This document shows positions 17,849 to 28,474 of a stretch of DNA of 64,000 nucleotides, one piece after another; position 1 is the stretch's first letter, and every line of letters starts with the position of its first letter. The translations under genes and the position numbers were made by a program. Below the pieces are notes generated by a model, which worked only from the letters and a program-made list of their open reading frames with translations, made no database searches and had not been told where the DNA came from. Source of the stretch: Sulfuricurvum sp. (GTDB lineage Bacteria; Campylobacterota; Campylobacteria; Campylobacterales; Sulfurimonadaceae); assembly GCA_030693335.1 (NCBI GenBank), contig JAUYAU010000001.1:284380-348379 (forward strand), given 5' to 3'.

Positions 17849-19261
17849 TTATTGAGGATTAGTAAGGTCGTTGAGGGTGCTCGTAAGAGCTCCTAGTTTG
17901 TTGGTAACTTCAAGGTATTCAAGTTCATGAACAGAGTCTGCAACAATTCCTGCACCCGCTTGAAGGATGATTTTATCAGGTTTAATGAGTGCGGTACGGA
18001 TCGTAATTGCCGTGTCCATATTGCCATCAAATCCAAAATAACCAATCGTTCCACTGTAGAAACCGCGTTTTACCCCTTCAAACTCGGCAATAAGCTCCAT
18101 AGCCCGTATTTTTGGAGCTCCTGTCATGGTTCCTGCGGTAAAGGTTGCTGCAAGAAGATCAAACATATCTTTATCATCACGCAGTTGGGCATGGACATCA
18201 GAAACAATGTGCATAACATGAGAATAGCGCTCAACATGCATCATCTCTTCCACACGCACGGTACCTGTTTTAGCTACACGGCCTACATCATTACGTCCCA
18301 AATCAATCAGCATCAAATGCTCTGCCAGCTCTTTTGGATCAGCTAATAATTCCCTTTCGAGTTCTAAGTCACGCTGTTTATCAATACCGCGTTTGCGTGT
18401 ACCTGCGATAGGTCGTAACAAGATGTCTCTATCATCCAATTTCACCATCACTTCGGGAGAACTGCCCACAATACTAAACTCACCGTACTCCATAAGATAC
18501 ATATAGGGAGAAGGATTTTTTATACGCAAAACACGGTAAAAGCTAAAAGGGTCAACAGTGACATTACGTATATAACGATTGGTCATTAAAATTTGAAAGA
18601 CATCACCGCTACGGATCATCTCTTTTGATTTATCAACCATATCGAAAAATTTTTCTTTACTGTAAATGAAATCGCCGCCTTTATCATTTTCCAATGGGAT
18701 TAACGGGGTATAGTGATAGGTAGATTTGAAGTTTTTCTCGATATCATTGAATTGAGTTTGAAAGGTTGATAAAGTTGATACAAGAGTAATCGTAGAGTGT
18801 TTGTGTGAAACTACCACTACGAGTTTTGGCAAGATCAAATCCATGTCAGGAGTATGGGTTTGATCTTCCAAATTACTCATTGAAGCAGCCAACGTTGGCT
18901 CAAATACTTTCGCCATATCGTATCCGATATACCCTATAAATCCATCGACATAGCCAATATCAAGCTTTTTGGTTTGAGTACGAAAATACTCACTGTCACA
19001 TGAACGGTAATAACGTTTTAAAAAATCAAAAGGAGATTCTGGTATAACACAGGTGGTTCCACTGGCATCAGTATAGTTGGCAATCCCGTTAGAATAGCTA
19101 AGACGTTCCCGAGCGCCAAGAGCTATGATAGTGTAATTGCCGTTACTGTTTCCGGCACTTTCAAATAGAAAAGAGATTTCATTTGGGAAAAGCTCTTTGA
19201 GCTTTTCGTAGATAGAGATAGGAGCAAATTGATCGAGCGTAAAACGGTGAGAGTGAATCAC
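17849..19261 (-). CDS. trpE: Anthranilate synthase component I
   Basis: Chorismate-utilising enzyme making anthranilate for tryptophan synthesis with a glutamine amidotransferase partner. 470 residues. The chorismate-binding domain shows RPIAGTRKRG, DLGRNDVGRVAKTG, FTAGTMTGAPKIRAME and GAGIVADS. Para-aminobenzoate synthase (PabB) is a possible alternative, but the length and the N-terminal domain fit TrpE. The start is GTG at 19261 with an AAAGGG site. No trpG, trpD or other trp gene is near; it sits between aroE and the SPOR gene. Confidence 0.85.
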   Translation of the reverse strand: MIHSHRFTLDQFAPISIYEKLKELFPNEISFLFESAGNSNGNYTIIALGARERLSYSNGIANYTDASGTTCVIPESPFDFLKRYYRSCDSEYFRTQTKKLDIGYVDGFIGYIGYDMAKVFEPTLAASMSNLEDQTHTPDMDLILPKLVVVVSHKHSTITLVSTLSTFQTQFNDIEKNFKSTYHYTPLIPLENDKGGDFIYSKEKFFDMVDKSKEMIRSGDVFQILMTNRYIRNVTVDPFSFYRVLRIKNPSPYMYLMEYGEFSIVGSSPEVMVKLDDRDILLRPIAGTRKRGIDKQRDLELERELLADPKELAEHLMLIDLGRNDVGRVAKTGTVRVEEMMHVERYSHVMHIVSDVHAQLRDDKDMFDLLAATFTAGTMTGAPKIRAMELIAEFEGVKRGFYSGTIGYFGFDGNMDTAITIRTALIKPDKIILQAGAGIVADSVHELEYLEVTNKLGALTSTLNDLTNPQ

Positions 19262-19262
19262 A

Positions 19263-20105
19263 TTATCCCTTTATTTTGAAAGCTTTTGCCTCAACATTTT
19301 GGCGAATTGTACCCATTGCATCTTGTACGGATTTTTCACCTTGAAATGGTCCTACAAGAACTTTGGTGACAGAACCTGATTTTTGCGTTGTGTATTTCAT
19401 TCCGCTTGCATTGAGACGATCAAACAAAGCTTTATTCGGCTCGTTGGTAAATGATCCTACCTGAATATAATAGGTTGTTTGTACACCGGGTGATGGTGCA
19501 GTAGCTGCTTTGGTTTCTGTTTTTACTTCTGGCGTTTTAGAAGCTACAACAGGTGCAGCAATCTCTTTAGGAACTGCTTGTACGCTCTTTTTAGGTTGAA
19601 CTGTTTTAACTTGTTTAATAACAGGCTTTCCTTGAACTTTTTCAGCATCAACTATTGGCTGAGTTTTTACAGGTTTGGGTGCAGGTACTGATTTAACAGC
19701 GACAGGTGCAGCTTGAATGCTTGATTTTTGCGCAGGAATACTGGCAGCCACAGGTTCTATAATCGTATTTTGAGTTGGAGGTATATTTTGTAATGATTCT
19801 TCTTTGATTTTTTGGGCAACTTGATTGAGATCAGATGTGCCTTGTGCTGTTTCATTGCCTTCTTGAATGATTTCTACCGGCTCAAATAATGGGTCATTAA
19901 TGATTTCAGTAGGTGCTGTTGGTTCCGGCGGTAAAATAGCTTGCGGTGATTTTTGAACTTCATCATTTTTAAGCGAGTTCATAATGACCAATACAATAAT
20001 CAATATTAATGTAAAAGTTGCAATTGCTAGTAAAAGCTTTTTACTCGCGGTATTGGAACTGCTTTTATTTAATATGATGTCGTTGAGTTCATTTTTTTCT
20101 TCCAT
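19263..20105 (-). CDS. SPOR-domain cell-envelope protein
   Basis: 280 residues. A short cytoplasmic N-terminus, one membrane helix (about residues 25-44, LLLAIATFTLILIIVLVIM), a long Ala/Pro/Lys/Val-rich periplasmic linker (about 50-200), and a C-terminal SPOR domain (TTYYIQVGSFTNEPNKALF, then VLVGPFQG). SPOR domains bind denuded septal peptidoglycan, so a role at the division site is likely. It occupies the position I recall for Cj0404 in C. jejuni. AGGAG lies upstream of its ATG. Confidence 0.88.
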   Translation of the reverse strand: MEEKNELNDIILNKSSSNTASKKLLLAIATFTLILIIVLVIMNSLKNDEVQKSPQAILPPEPTAPTEIINDPLFEPVEIIQEGNETAQGTSDLNQVAQKIKEESLQNIPPTQNTIIEPVAASIPAQKSSIQAAPVAVKSVPAPKPVKTQPIVDAEKVQGKPVIKQVKTVQPKKSVQAVPKEIAAPVVASKTPEVKTETKAATAPSPGVQTTYYIQVGSFTNEPNKALFDRLNASGMKYTTQKSGSVTKVLVGPFQGEKSVQDAMGTIRQNVEAKAFKIKG

Positions 20106-20123
20106 GTTTTGCTCCTGTTAGCG

Positions 20124-20666
20124 TTACATATGTTTTGACCAAGAAGCACCGCGTTCTTTAGCATATACTTCATAGGGCAAGTTGAGGATATTGTATTCCA
20201 GCGGCAATTCGTCCGTTGGGAACATTCTCCATTGTTTAGGCTGTTTTGCAGCCAATTTCATTGAAATTGTTTTTCCTAATTGTATCGCTTCTTGAAATGT
20301 AGTGTGTCCCTTGTGTATATACACATGCAAATGGCCGGGTGTTTTCGTTTCATAAGCGGTAAAATTGATGTATCCTTCTTCACGTAGCAATAATTGTGCC
20401 TTATGATAAAAACGCTGAGGATCATTGCCATTATAGTCAATGACAATATTCTCAACTTTGTTATGCTGATTGATGAGTGAGTGAGCAATAGTAATTTGTT
20501 TTTTTAGGTGTTGATCGATAAGTGATTGACTCAACATTTTATTTATACGCTCATATTTATTGAAAAATGTTCGGCCCTTATACTCTATTTTACTGACCAT
20601 TTCATTCTGCTTCAGCCAATAGTGGTCTGAAACAATTTTTATCAATTTCAAATCCATAGAAGTCAT
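20124..20666 (-). CDS. DUF1882-type conserved Campylobacterota protein
   Basis: 180 residues. Soluble, basic, no signal peptide. N-terminus [18 protein letters not shown]-terminal part rich in aromatic residues with [14 protein letters not shown] recognise it as the DUF1882-type protein found between glyA and the SPOR gene in C. jejuni (Cj0403 by position); the function is unknown. The ATG at 20666 has GGAG at good spacing. The HLHVYIH segment and the tail could suggest a nucleotidyl- or nucleic-acid-related role, but nothing decides this. Confidence 0.75.
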   Translation of the reverse strand: MTSMDLKLIKIVSDHYWLKQNEMVSKIEYKGRTFFNKYERINKMLSQSLIDQHLKKQITIAHSLINQHNKVENIVIDYNGNDPQRFYHKAQLLLREEGYINFTAYETKTPGHLHVYIHKGHTTFQEAIQLGKTISMKLAAKQPKQWRMFPTDELPLEYNILNLPYEVYAKERGASWSKHM

Positions 20667-20710
20667 TTTAGCTCCATTTTAATAGCCTTGGAAAATCCAA
20701 AGCCATTGTA

Positions 20711-21958
20711 TCAATAAGTTGGTTGTTTGTAAATGATAAATCCGCGTGCAAGGGCTTTTAACTCTTCTTTGATAGCAGATTGTTTTTGTGTATTTTCAAT
20801 ATCATCCAAAACATCCGCAATTTTATTAGCAATAATTTCAAATTCTTTTTCTTTCATCCCGCGAGATGTCAGAGCAGGGCTTCCGATACGGATACCGCTG
20901 GTAACGAATGGAGAACGTGTTTCACCAGGGACAGTATTTTTATTGACAGTAATACCGGCATTGCCCAGTGCAGCATCTGCCTCTTTACCGCTAAATGGTT
21001 TATTTAGAAAAGATACAAGGATAAGATGATTATCAGTACCACCGCTAACGATGTCATAACCACGTTTAATCAGTACATCTGCTAATACTTTTGCATTCGC
21101 TTTAACTTGTTTGGCGTAGGTTTTCCATTCATCAGAAAGATTGAATTTAAATCCAACCGCTTTAGCTGCAATTACATGTACCAATGGTCCACCCTGAAGT
21201 GCCGGGAAAATTGCAGAATTGATTTTTTTGGCGATATCTTCATCATTGGTCATGATCATACCGCCACGAGGACCGGCGAGTGTTTTATGCGTAGTTGTGG
21301 TAACGACATCTGCATATGGGAATGGACTAGGGTGTTCACCTGCACACACAAGACCTGCGATATGGGCGATATCTGCGAATAATATAGCACCTACCGCATC
21401 CGCTATCTCACGGAACTTAGCAAAATCGATCTCACGTGCATACGCAGATGCGCCACATACGATGATTTTCGGCTGGACAATTTTTGCAATGTCCAATACG
21501 CGCTCATAATTGATACGTCCGTCAAGCTCTACGCCGTATGAAAAACTATGATAGTTTTTACCTGAAAAACTGACTTTAGAACCATGTGTCAAATGACCGC
21601 CATGGCTCAAATCCATACCTAATAATTTGTCACCCGCTTGTAGAAGTGCTGCATAAACTGCACCGTTTGCTGATGAACCTGAATGAGGCTGTACGTTAGC
21701 AAAGTTACATCCGAATAGCTTGCATGCACGGTCAATTGCAAGCTGCTCAACGCCATCAGCATATTCGCATCCGCCATAATAACGCTTTGCAGGATAACCT
21801 TCAGCGTATTTGTTCGTAAATACACTTCCCATAGCTTCCATGACAGCAGGAAGGGTAAAATTTTCAGAAGCAATCATTTCTAAATGGTCACTTTGACGCT
21901 CTAACTCTTTTTCACACAGTGTGTAGATTTCATTATCATATTCTTTTAGGAAACTCAT
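20711..21958 (-). CDS. glyA: Serine hydroxymethyltransferase
   Basis: PLP enzyme converting serine and tetrahydrofolate to glycine and methylene-tetrahydrofolate. 415 residues, typical length. Visible: [24 protein letters not shown] in two parts ([30 protein letters not shown]), the PLP-Lys segment [16 protein letters not shown], and the substrate Arg region [15 protein letters not shown]. Its start overlaps the lysS stop by four bases. Confidence 0.97.
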   Translation of the reverse strand: MSFLKEYDNEIYTLCEKELERQSDHLEMIASENFTLPAVMEAMGSVFTNKYAEGYPAKRYYGGCEYADGVEQLAIDRACKLFGCNFANVQPHSGSSANGAVYAALLQAGDKLLGMDLSHGGHLTHGSKVSFSGKNYHSFSYGVELDGRINYERVLDIAKIVQPKIIVCGASAYAREIDFAKFREIADAVGAILFADIAHIAGLVCAGEHPSPFPYADVVTTTTHKTLAGPRGGMIMTNDEDIAKKINSAIFPALQGGPLVHVIAAKAVGFKFNLSDEWKTYAKQVKANAKVLADVLIKRGYDIVSGGTDNHLILVSFLNKPFSGKEADAALGNAGITVNKNTVPGETRSPFVTSGIRIGSPALTSRGMKEKEFEIIANKIADVLDDIENTQKQSAIKEELKALARGFIIYKQPTY

Positions 21959-23472
21959 TTTTCTTCTCCGTTATTAATTTGGTTGTGGTGTACAGGTTTC
22001 ATTGCAGGGAATAGCAATACATCCCGAATTGAGTGTTGATTGGTAAGCATCATGACCAAGCGATCAATACCGATACCTTGGCCGGCTGTCGGTGCCATAC
22101 CATAGGAGAGGGCAGTGACAAAGTCTTCGTCCATATCATGTGCTTCGTCATCGCCACTGGTTTTTGCTGCCATTTGTCCCTCAAAACGTTCAAGTTGATC
22201 AATCGGGTCATTAAGTTCGCTAAATGCATTGGCAATTTCACGTCCCGCAATGAAAAGTTCAAAACGGTCTGTTAGCTCTGGCCGCTCATCATTACGACGT
22301 GCCAATGGAGAAATTTCAACTGGATAGTGGGTAATGAATGTTGGGTTAATCAATTTATCCTCAACAAACTCATCAAATAATTCGCCCTGTAGTTGTCCAA
22401 GATTCATAGCAGGCTTTATTTCTAAATTATGGGATTTTAAATAATCTAATATGGCTTGCTTGTCATTGACGACATTAATAGGCACACCGCCTATTTTGGT
22501 GAGACTTTCAACAAGTTCAATTTCGGTAAATTGGTCAAAATCGATTTCCAACTCTCCATAAGGAAGACGTTTAGGAAGATTAAGGTGATCAAATAAATAA
22601 TTAAAATATTCTTTGGTAAGCACAATTAAATCTTTATAGGTTTTAAATGCCCAATAAAATTCTATAGAAGTGAATTCAGGATTATGGGTTGCATCCATTC
22701 CTTCATTACGAAAATTACGATTAATTTCAAAAACGGCTTCAAACCCGCCAACGATAAGACGTTTGAGATAAAGTTCAGGGGCAATACGTAAAAAACGATC
22801 CACTCCAAGAGCATTGTGATGGGTCATAAACGGTTTAGCGTTTGCACCGCCGGCAATCGGGTGCATCATCGGTGTTTCGACTTCTAAAAAGCCTTTATCT
22901 TCAAAGAAACGACGCGTAAGACTTACCACTTTACTGCGGATATGGAACGTCTTGCGTACTTCGGAATTCATAATGAGATCGAGGTAGCGCTGACGGTAAC
23001 GCATCTCTTTATCTTGAAGCCCATGAAATTTTTCAGGTAATGGAGAAATTGCTTTGGTTAAAAGTGTTAACTCATGCGCATGCAAAGAAAGTTCACCCTG
23101 TTGTGTAACAAACGGATATCCGGTTACTTCGATAATGTCTCCAACTTCAATAAGCTTTTTAAAGACATCATTGTAAAAATTTTCAGGAAGATTGTCCCGT
23201 GCAACATAAACTTGCAGCATACCGCTTTCATCTTCAATTTTAAGAAAACTTGCTTTTCCCATAATACGAAACAGTTTAATTCTTCCGGCAACTGTGTAAT
23301 GGCGATTTTCATCGCGTTTTTCTTCTGTATGCGCTAGATCAGAATTGACATTGTGATATTTTTCAATGGTTGTATTGCGATTTGAATTATTTGCATAGGG
23401 ATCTATTCCCATATCTCGTAGTTGATTGGCTTTTTCGATTCGTTGAAGAACATATTGATTGTCGAAAGTCAC
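21955..23472 (-). CDS. lysS: Lysyl-tRNA synthetase, class II
   Basis: 505 residues. An N-terminal OB fold binds the anticodon ([20 protein letters not shown]), followed by the class II catalytic core: motif 1 near [15 protein letters not shown], motif 2 [15 protein letters not shown], motif 3 [12 protein letters not shown]. The length and order match bacterial LysS. It is in the fur-lysS-glyA block shared with C. jejuni. Confidence 0.97.
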   Translation of the reverse strand: MTFDNQYVLQRIEKANQLRDMGIDPYANNSNRNTTIEKYHNVNSDLAHTEEKRDENRHYTVAGRIKLFRIMGKASFLKIEDESGMLQVYVARDNLPENFYNDVFKKLIEVGDIIEVTGYPFVTQQGELSLHAHELTLLTKAISPLPEKFHGLQDKEMRYRQRYLDLIMNSEVRKTFHIRSKVVSLTRRFFEDKGFLEVETPMMHPIAGGANAKPFMTHHNALGVDRFLRIAPELYLKRLIVGGFEAVFEINRNFRNEGMDATHNPEFTSIEFYWAFKTYKDLIVLTKEYFNYLFDHLNLPKRLPYGELEIDFDQFTEIELVESLTKIGGVPINVVNDKQAILDYLKSHNLEIKPAMNLGQLQGELFDEFVEDKLINPTFITHYPVEISPLARRNDERPELTDRFELFIAGREIANAFSELNDPIDQLERFEGQMAAKTSGDDEAHDMDEDFVTALSYGMAPTAGQGIGIDRLVMMLTNQHSIRDVLLFPAMKPVHHNQINNGEEK

Positions 23473-23483
23473 TGGTGTGCCCT

Positions 23484-23966
23484 TTATTTTTTCATTTTAC
23501 TTTGACATACTTGACAGATGCCATAGATTTGCATTGAGTGCTCTTGTATTAAAAATCCTAACTCTTCTGCTATCTTTTTTTGTCTGGTTTCAATCTCATC
23601 ATCGACAAATTCACTGATTTCACCGCATTGGGTGCAAATAATATGGTCATGATGATCTTTAGCACCCAGCTCGTATTTTTTTCCCTGTGCCCCAAAAGAA
23701 AGAGACGTAACCATGTCTGAATCTTCCAATAATGAAAGTGTTCGGTATACGGTTGCAATACCCGTATTAAGATCAGGATGTTTTTCTTGAATAAGATGGT
23801 GAAGAGATTCCGGTGTGAGATGCTCATCAGAACTGTAAAGCATTTCGAGTATCACTTCACGTTGGATTGTAAATTTCAAACCATTATCTCTAAGAAGTTG
23901 TTTAAAATCACTTAGAAGTTTATTGTATTCGACGCAGCGTTGTGAAAAATCAGTATGAGCGCTCAT
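23484..23966 (-). CDS. fur: Ferric uptake regulator Fur
   Basis: 160 residues. N-terminal winged helix ([16 protein letters not shown] ... [15 protein letters not shown]) and C-terminal dimer/metal domain with [16 protein letters not shown] and a second CQVC pair, giving the structural Zn site of epsilonproteobacterial Fur. The extended N-terminus with Cys12 is also present. Three bases separate it from cvpA upstream. Fur is the best call because of length and synteny; PerR-like function is less likely. Confidence 0.92.
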   Translation of the reverse strand: MSAHTDFSQRCVEYNKLLSDFKQLLRDNGLKFTIQREVILEMLYSSDEHLTPESLHHLIQEKHPDLNTGIATVYRTLSLLEDSDMVTSLSFGAQGKKYELGAKDHHDHIICTQCGEISEFVDDEIETRQKKIAEELGFLIQEHSMQIYGICQVCQSKMKK

Positions 23967-23969
23967 ATC

Positions 23970-24530
23970 TTATTTTTCTTTCTCTTGATCTTTGTCATCG
24001 GCTGCATGGGAATCACTTTCATTGCTGTCACTCATCATATTGACTACTTCACCGGTTTCGATGTGAAGTATGAAGTCTCCCGTTGCTACCATCGGTTCAA
24101 AAAATACACTGTCTTTCATTTTATCACCAAAGTTTTCACGAATAGCAGTGACACTGAATAATGCATATACAATGACGGACATGATAAAGAAAAACTTGCT
24201 GGCACCTACGAAGAAGCCTAGTATTTGATCAACAATACCAAGACCGCTTAGACTGCTTAGGCGTTTAAAACCAGCACCAAGTGCAACCATCAACAACCAA
24301 AATATACCCACGGTAAATACAAAACCGACAAGATTGACAGCGGCTGAAGTTTCAAAATGTAAAAGAGATTCATTTAAAAATCTGCCGATAGGACCACCAA
24401 TATGTGAAGCTACAAAGAGACCTCCCACAATTCCTATAAGACCAAAAAGTTCTTTTGAAAATCCATTCATTAGCCCCTTAAGTCCCAATAACAACACAAT
24501 ACTGCCAACAGCGACATCAAAATAATTCAT
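23970..24530 (-). CDS. CvpA-family membrane protein
   Basis: 186 residues, four hydrophobic helices (about 5-22, 28-50, 65-90, 105-130), with the N-terminus MNYFDVAVGSIVLLLGLKGLMNGF typical of CvpA (written here as two parts: MNYFDVAVGSIVLLLG and LKGLMNGF). The charged tail ends DDKDQEKEK. CvpA proteins are linked to colicin V export and, more recently, envelope stress. It lies in the same position as C. jejuni Cj0399, just upstream of fur. Confidence 0.88.
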   Translation of the reverse strand: MNYFDVAVGSIVLLLGLKGLMNGFSKELFGLIGIVGGLFVASHIGGPIGRFLNESLLHFETSAAVNLVGFVFTVGIFWLLMVALGAGFKRLSSLSGLGIVDQILGFFVGASKFFFIMSVIVYALFSVTAIRENFGDKMKDSVFFEPMVATGDFILHIETGEVVNMMSDSNESDSHAADDKDQEKEK

Positions 24531-24534
24531 TTTA

Positions 24535-25461
24535 TTAAATCTCCATTTCTAAACGGTCTTTACCGGATTTTTTAGCGCGATATAGCGCGATATCAGAACG
24601 ATGAATAAGGGTATCCAGTGTATCATCATCACGTACAGGAGTTAAGCCAATACTCAACGTTACACTTATTTGTTCATTTTGATATAAAGGCTTATTTTGA
24701 CGTGTTAAATTTAATAGGCGAGTAGCAACAAGGGTCGCCCCTTCCAAGTTGGTTCTATTCAGAATAATTACAAACTCTTCCCCTCCAAAACGGTAGAGTT
24801 TATCTCCATCCCTTAGTGTTTTTTTAAGTAGTTTTGAGACAAATATTAAAACTTTGTCTCCTGCAATATGCCCGTATTTATCATTAATCGATTTGAAATT
24901 ATCAATATCAATCATAAGGATGAACATTTCATGGGAAAATCGATCTTTTGATAATAGCTCAGTAAAATGTTTTTGTAATGCATGCCGATTGTAAGCTTTT
25001 GTAAGCGGATCAAGGGTCGTTGTAATTTCTAGTTCATGCACCTGATTGTTTAATTCTTGAATTATTTGGTTGGCCCGACCAACTTCACTGTTCAGGTGTG
25101 ACTGTAAATCACACATTTTTTCAGAGATTAGAGAAAAATCGATATAGTTTTTCACACTATCACAGCCTAGAAGGTCAGATTGCTCATCACTGATATTCTC
25201 TATTATTTTATTGCTTTTGGCAAATGACCCAATGCTTTGGATAGCTATTTCTTTATAGGCATTATTTTTAGAATTGTGATATTCTTGTAAATCAAGGGAA
25301 CCATCGAGGTATGAGTCCAAAATGTCCTTTGTTGCAGTAGAAACCAATTCAGCAAAATCACTGAAAGCTATATTTGTTTGTCTGGCACTTGCAGATTCTA
25401 GATGAAAGGAGAGTTCTTTGCAAAAAAGGGAAAGAAATGGGTGAATTTGAGTTGATTCCAT
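24535..25461 (-). CDS. Diguanylate cyclase (GGDEF domain)
   Basis: Makes cyclic di-GMP. 308 residues. The N-terminal about 130 residues are helical with no recognised sensor domain; a coiled coil (around 105-135, NQIIQELNNQVHELE) leads into the GGDEF domain. The active-site loop is FGGEEF, a functional variant. An inhibitory I-site RDGD lies five residues before it, suggesting product feedback. No membrane helix is visible, so it should be cytoplasmic. It heads the cvpA-fur-lysS-glyA operon, four bases before cvpA. Confidence 0.92.
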   Translation of the reverse strand: MESTQIHPFLSLFCKELSFHLESASARQTNIAFSDFAELVSTATKDILDSYLDGSLDLQEYHNSKNNAYKEIAIQSIGSFAKSNKIIENISDEQSDLLGCDSVKNYIDFSLISEKMCDLQSHLNSEVGRANQIIQELNNQVHELEITTTLDPLTKAYNRHALQKHFTELLSKDRFSHEMFILMIDIDNFKSINDKYGHIAGDKVLIFVSKLLKKTLRDGDKLYRFGGEEFVIILNRTNLEGATLVATRLLNLTRQNKPLYQNEQISVTLSIGLTPVRDDDTLDTLIHRSDIALYRAKKSGKDRLEMEI

Positions 25462-25526
25462 GGGCTCTCTTAAAATAGGCTTGAATGCGAAATATTTAGG
25501 GCTGTATTAGTGCTTGTAATGACGCA

Positions 25527-25532
25527 ATTATA
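25527..25532 (-). promoter_or_regulatory. Putative -10 box for the diguanylate cyclase/fur/lysS/glyA operon
   Basis: TATAAT on the minus strand, 66 bp before the GGDEF gene start, preceded by a T/A-rich run. It fits the Campylobacterota sigma-70 pattern. Confidence 0.5.
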
Positions 25533-25663
25533 CTTTTTAAAACATAAATAGAGCTTTCATATGGGTAAAATCAGTCCATTTTTAGGATAATCCGATAGAA
25601 TTCATATTCAAAAATAAATAAAAATATAAAATTTTTTGATTGAAATTGCAAGGAGAGCACAAT

Positions 25664-27013
25664 ATGGCTAATTGGAGTCGTTCTAGCTGGAGAGATATGC
25701 CTATAAAGCAGCAACCGGTTTATCCAGATACAAAACATTTAGAAGAGGTAGAGTCTCTTTTGAAAAACTATCCGCCACTTGTGTTTGCAGGGGAAGCACG
25801 CAACTTAAAAAAAAGCCTTGCCGATGTGTGCAATGGGAAAGCCTTTTTATTGCAAGGCGGAGATTGTGCGGAGAGTTTTTCAGAATTTCATGCGCATAAT
25901 ATTCGAGATACATTTAAAGTTATGATGCAAATGGCCGTTGTTATGACGTTTGCAGGAGGAGTTCCTGTAGTTAAAGTTGGACGTTTGGGCGGACAATTTG
26001 CCAAACCTCGTTCTTCTGATTATGAAACAATTAACGGGATCACACTACCAAGCTATCGTGGAGATATTATCAATGGCGTTGATTTTACGGAAACTTCGCG
26101 TGTACCGGATCCGCAGCGAATGGTTCAAGCGTATAATCAATCAGCAGCAACATTAAATTTACTTCGTGCCTTTGCATCAGGTGGATTGGCTGATTTACAT
26201 CAGGTTCATGCCTGGAATCTTGGATTTGTAGGCCAAAATGAGTTAACTCAAAAATACGAAGAGCTTTCACGGCAAATTGACGATTCTTTGCGCTTTATGG
26301 CTGCATGCGGAATCACTTCAGATACGTATCGTACTCTTCGCGAAACTGATTTTTATACGTCTCATGAAGCACTTTTATTGCCATATGAAGAAGCATTTAC
26401 GCGTCAAGACTCAATGACAGGGGAATGGTACGATGTTTCATCGCATATGTTATGGATAGGTGATCGCACGCGTCAGCTTGATGGTGCACATGTTGAGTTT
26501 ATGCGTGGTATTCACAATCCGATTGGACTTAAAGCCGGTCCATCAATGGATACGGACGATTTGATCCGTTTATGCGATGTTCTTAATCCAAATAATGAAG
26601 CAGGCCGTTTAAATATTATTGTACGTATGGGAGCTGATAAAGTAGGCGAGGGTATGCCTAAGTTGATTCAAGCGATTGAACGTGAAGGTAAAAAAGTTCT
26701 CTGGAGCTGTGATCCGATGCACGGGAATACCATTACAAGTAGCGGTGGTTATAAAACACGGCCGGTAGATGCTGTTCTCAAAGAGATGAAACAGTTCTTT
26801 CAAGTTCATAAATCTGAAGGAACCTATGCAGGTGGTGTTCATTTGGAAATGACCGGCAAAAATGTGACGGAATGTCTCGGAGGATCGTTTGAGATTACTG
26901 AAGAGAATTTGCAAAGCCGTTATCATACTCATTGTGACCCACGTCTTAATGCGGATCAATCACTTGAGTTGGCCTTCCTTATTGCAGACACACTTAGAGA
27001 AGCACATCCTTAA
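25664..27013 (+). CDS. 3-deoxy-7-phosphoheptulonate (DAHP) synthase, class II
   Basis: First step of the shikimate pathway, condensing phosphoenolpyruvate and erythrose-4-phosphate. 449 residues, the plant/Actinobacteria/Campylobacterota class II type. Conserved segments: [10 protein letters not shown] with a metal Cys, [45 protein letters not shown], and [15 protein letters not shown]. The ATG at 25664 follows AGGAG; the ORF extension to 25640 is not needed. It diverges from the diguanylate cyclase gene. Confidence 0.95.
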   Translation: MANWSRSSWRDMPIKQQPVYPDTKHLEEVESLLKNYPPLVFAGEARNLKKSLADVCNGKAFLLQGGDCAESFSEFHAHNIRDTFKVMMQMAVVMTFAGGVPVVKVGRLGGQFAKPRSSDYETINGITLPSYRGDIINGVDFTETSRVPDPQRMVQAYNQSAATLNLLRAFASGGLADLHQVHAWNLGFVGQNELTQKYEELSRQIDDSLRFMAACGITSDTYRTLRETDFYTSHEALLLPYEEAFTRQDSMTGEWYDVSSHMLWIGDRTRQLDGAHVEFMRGIHNPIGLKAGPSMDTDDLIRLCDVLNPNNEAGRLNIIVRMGADKVGEGMPKLIQAIEREGKKVLWSCDPMHGNTITSSGGYKTRPVDAVLKEMKQFFQVHKSEGTYAGGVHLEMTGKNVTECLGGSFEITEENLQSRYHTHCDPRLNADQSLELAFLIADTLREAHP

Positions 27014-27057
27014 CTAACTGCCAGATTAATGCTTTTTCCCTTCTAAAGGGAAAAGTA

Positions 27058-28128
27058 CTACATGGACTCAATAATACGTATTAATTCATCCGGTTTATTT
27101 GAATACTGTATTGCTGTATCTTTACTAACCAATTTCTTACGCAAAAATTCTACAAGTTCTTGGGTTTGTGTTGTCATTCCTGTTGAAGTTTGATTGAGTT
27201 GCATTTGAGAATAAATTTGGTGTACTTTATCTTCACGTATTAAATTGGCAATCGCTGGATTGGTAATCATAACTTCTTGTGCAGCAATACGACCTCCACC
27301 GATTTTAGGAAGAAGAGCCTGAGCAATAACAGCAATCAGTGAGGTTGAGAGTTGTGCACGTACTTGCGGTTGCTCATCTCCGCTAAAAACATCAATAATA
27401 CGATTGATTGTGCTGGGAGCTGAATTTGTATGAAGAGTACCAAATACTAGATGCCCTGTTTCTGCCGCAGTTAATGCTGCGGTAATCGTTTCGCGGTCAC
27501 GCATTTCCCCAATCAAAATAACGTCCGGATCTTGCCGCAAGGCAAATTTGAGTGCGGCAGCAAAGCTGGCGGTATCGCTTCCAACATTTCGTTGTGAAAA
27601 GAGCGCTTTTTTGTTGGTATGAACAAACTCGACGGGATCTTCAACGGTAATGATATGTCGTGCTTCATTGAGATTGATTTCATTGAGCATGGCCGCAAGC
27701 GTTGTGGATTTACCGCTACCGGTTGGTCCGGTTACTAGAATAAGCCCTTTTTCGCGCTTAATAAGTTCTTTAAATATTTTTTTAGCATTCAAGTCGTCAA
27801 GCGAGGGGATGATGACCGGAATAATACGAAAGGCACATGCGATTTCATCCATGGTTTTATAGTAATTCGCACGAAAACGGCCAACATCAGGAATAACGAT
27901 TGAGAAATCAAGCTCGTTATGTTCTTCAAATGCTTTTTTCTGTTTTTCTGTTAAAAGAGAATAGGCCATCTCTTCGATTTGCTTTCCATCAAGTACTGGA
28001 AGGTTAAGAGCAACCAATCGGCCATCGATACGAATTTGCGGCTCTGAACGACTTACTAAGTGTAAGTCAGACGATTTATAAGCGACAACGCTTTTAAGTA
28101 ATTTATGTATGTCAAGTACTTGGCTCAT
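27058..28128 (-). CDS. pilT: PilT-type retraction ATPase
   Basis: Hexameric ATPase of the secretion superfamily, 356 residues. An N-terminal PAS-like domain (SSDLHLVSRSEPQIRIDGR) is followed by Walker A GPTGSGKSTTLAAML, the Asp box HIITVEDPVEF, Walker B DVILIGEMRDRET, the His box GHLVFGTLHTNSA, and a NLIRE segment (PAIANLIREDK) resembling the AIRNLIRE retraction motif of PilT. No other type IV pilus gene lies in the window, so this is an isolated copy here. It overlaps the upstream ArsC-like gene by four bases. Confidence 0.9.
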   Translation of the reverse strand: MSQVLDIHKLLKSVVAYKSSDLHLVSRSEPQIRIDGRLVALNLPVLDGKQIEEMAYSLLTEKQKKAFEEHNELDFSIVIPDVGRFRANYYKTMDEIACAFRIIPVIIPSLDDLNAKKIFKELIKREKGLILVTGPTGSGKSTTLAAMLNEINLNEARHIITVEDPVEFVHTNKKALFSQRNVGSDTASFAAALKFALRQDPDVILIGEMRDRETITAALTAAETGHLVFGTLHTNSAPSTINRIIDVFSGDEQPQVRAQLSTSLIAVIAQALLPKIGGGRIAAQEVMITNPAIANLIREDKVHQIYSQMQLNQTSTGMTTQTQELVEFLRKKLVSKDTAIQYSNKPDELIRIIESM

Positions 28129-28469
28129 GGGTGAAAGATTCCTTCATATTTAGATAAATCGAAACCGACGATGATGTTTGAATTGTATTCTATCACGGGA
28201 CGTTTAATAAGTAGATTTTCTTTTGACATCCATTGTGCTTTATCGTTGTCATTTAAATCTAATGATTTAAGATTTAACGTTCTGTAGGTTGTTCCTTTGG
28301 TATTTAATAAAACTGATATATCAACGTGAGTTAGCCATGCATTTATTTTATTAATATCTACGGGTGATATTTTAAAATCAACGAAATTGTAGGGAATGGA
28401 TCGTTCGTTTAGAAACTTGAGTGCTTTTTTAACAGAATCACAGTTTTTTATGCCATAAAGAGTAACCAT
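28125..28469 (-). CDS. ArsC/Spx-family thioredoxin-fold protein (YffB-like)
   Basis: 114 residues. N-terminus MVTLYGIKNCDSVKKALKF carries one active-site Cys (CDS), not the CxxC of redox Spx, as in YffB-like proteins. The family segment LINTKGTTYR (here LLNTKGTTYR) and the final KRPVIEYNSNIIVGF are also present. Function of this subfamily is unclear: glutathione-linked reductase has been proposed. A true arsenate reductase is unlikely as no ars genes are near. It is sandwiched between gatC and pilT. Confidence 0.8.
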   Translation of the reverse strand: MVTLYGIKNCDSVKKALKFLNERSIPYNFVDFKISPVDINKINAWLTHVDISVLLNTKGTTYRTLNLKSLDLNDNDKAQWMSKENLLIKRPVIEYNSNIIVGFDLSKYEGIFHP

Positions 28470-28474
28470 TAAAA

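Noticed and set aside
19500..19980. Repetitive-looking Ala/Pro/Lys/Val segment in the SPOR protein, considered as a tandem repeat
   Set aside because: It is low-complexity linker sequence without a fixed repeat unit at DNA or protein level.
27034..27054. Hairpin with 9-bp arms (TTTTCCCTT/AAGGGAAAA) between DAHP synthase and pilT
   Set aside because: It is in the right place for a bidirectional terminator, but neither strand has a T-run after the stem, so I do not call it a standard intrinsic terminator.
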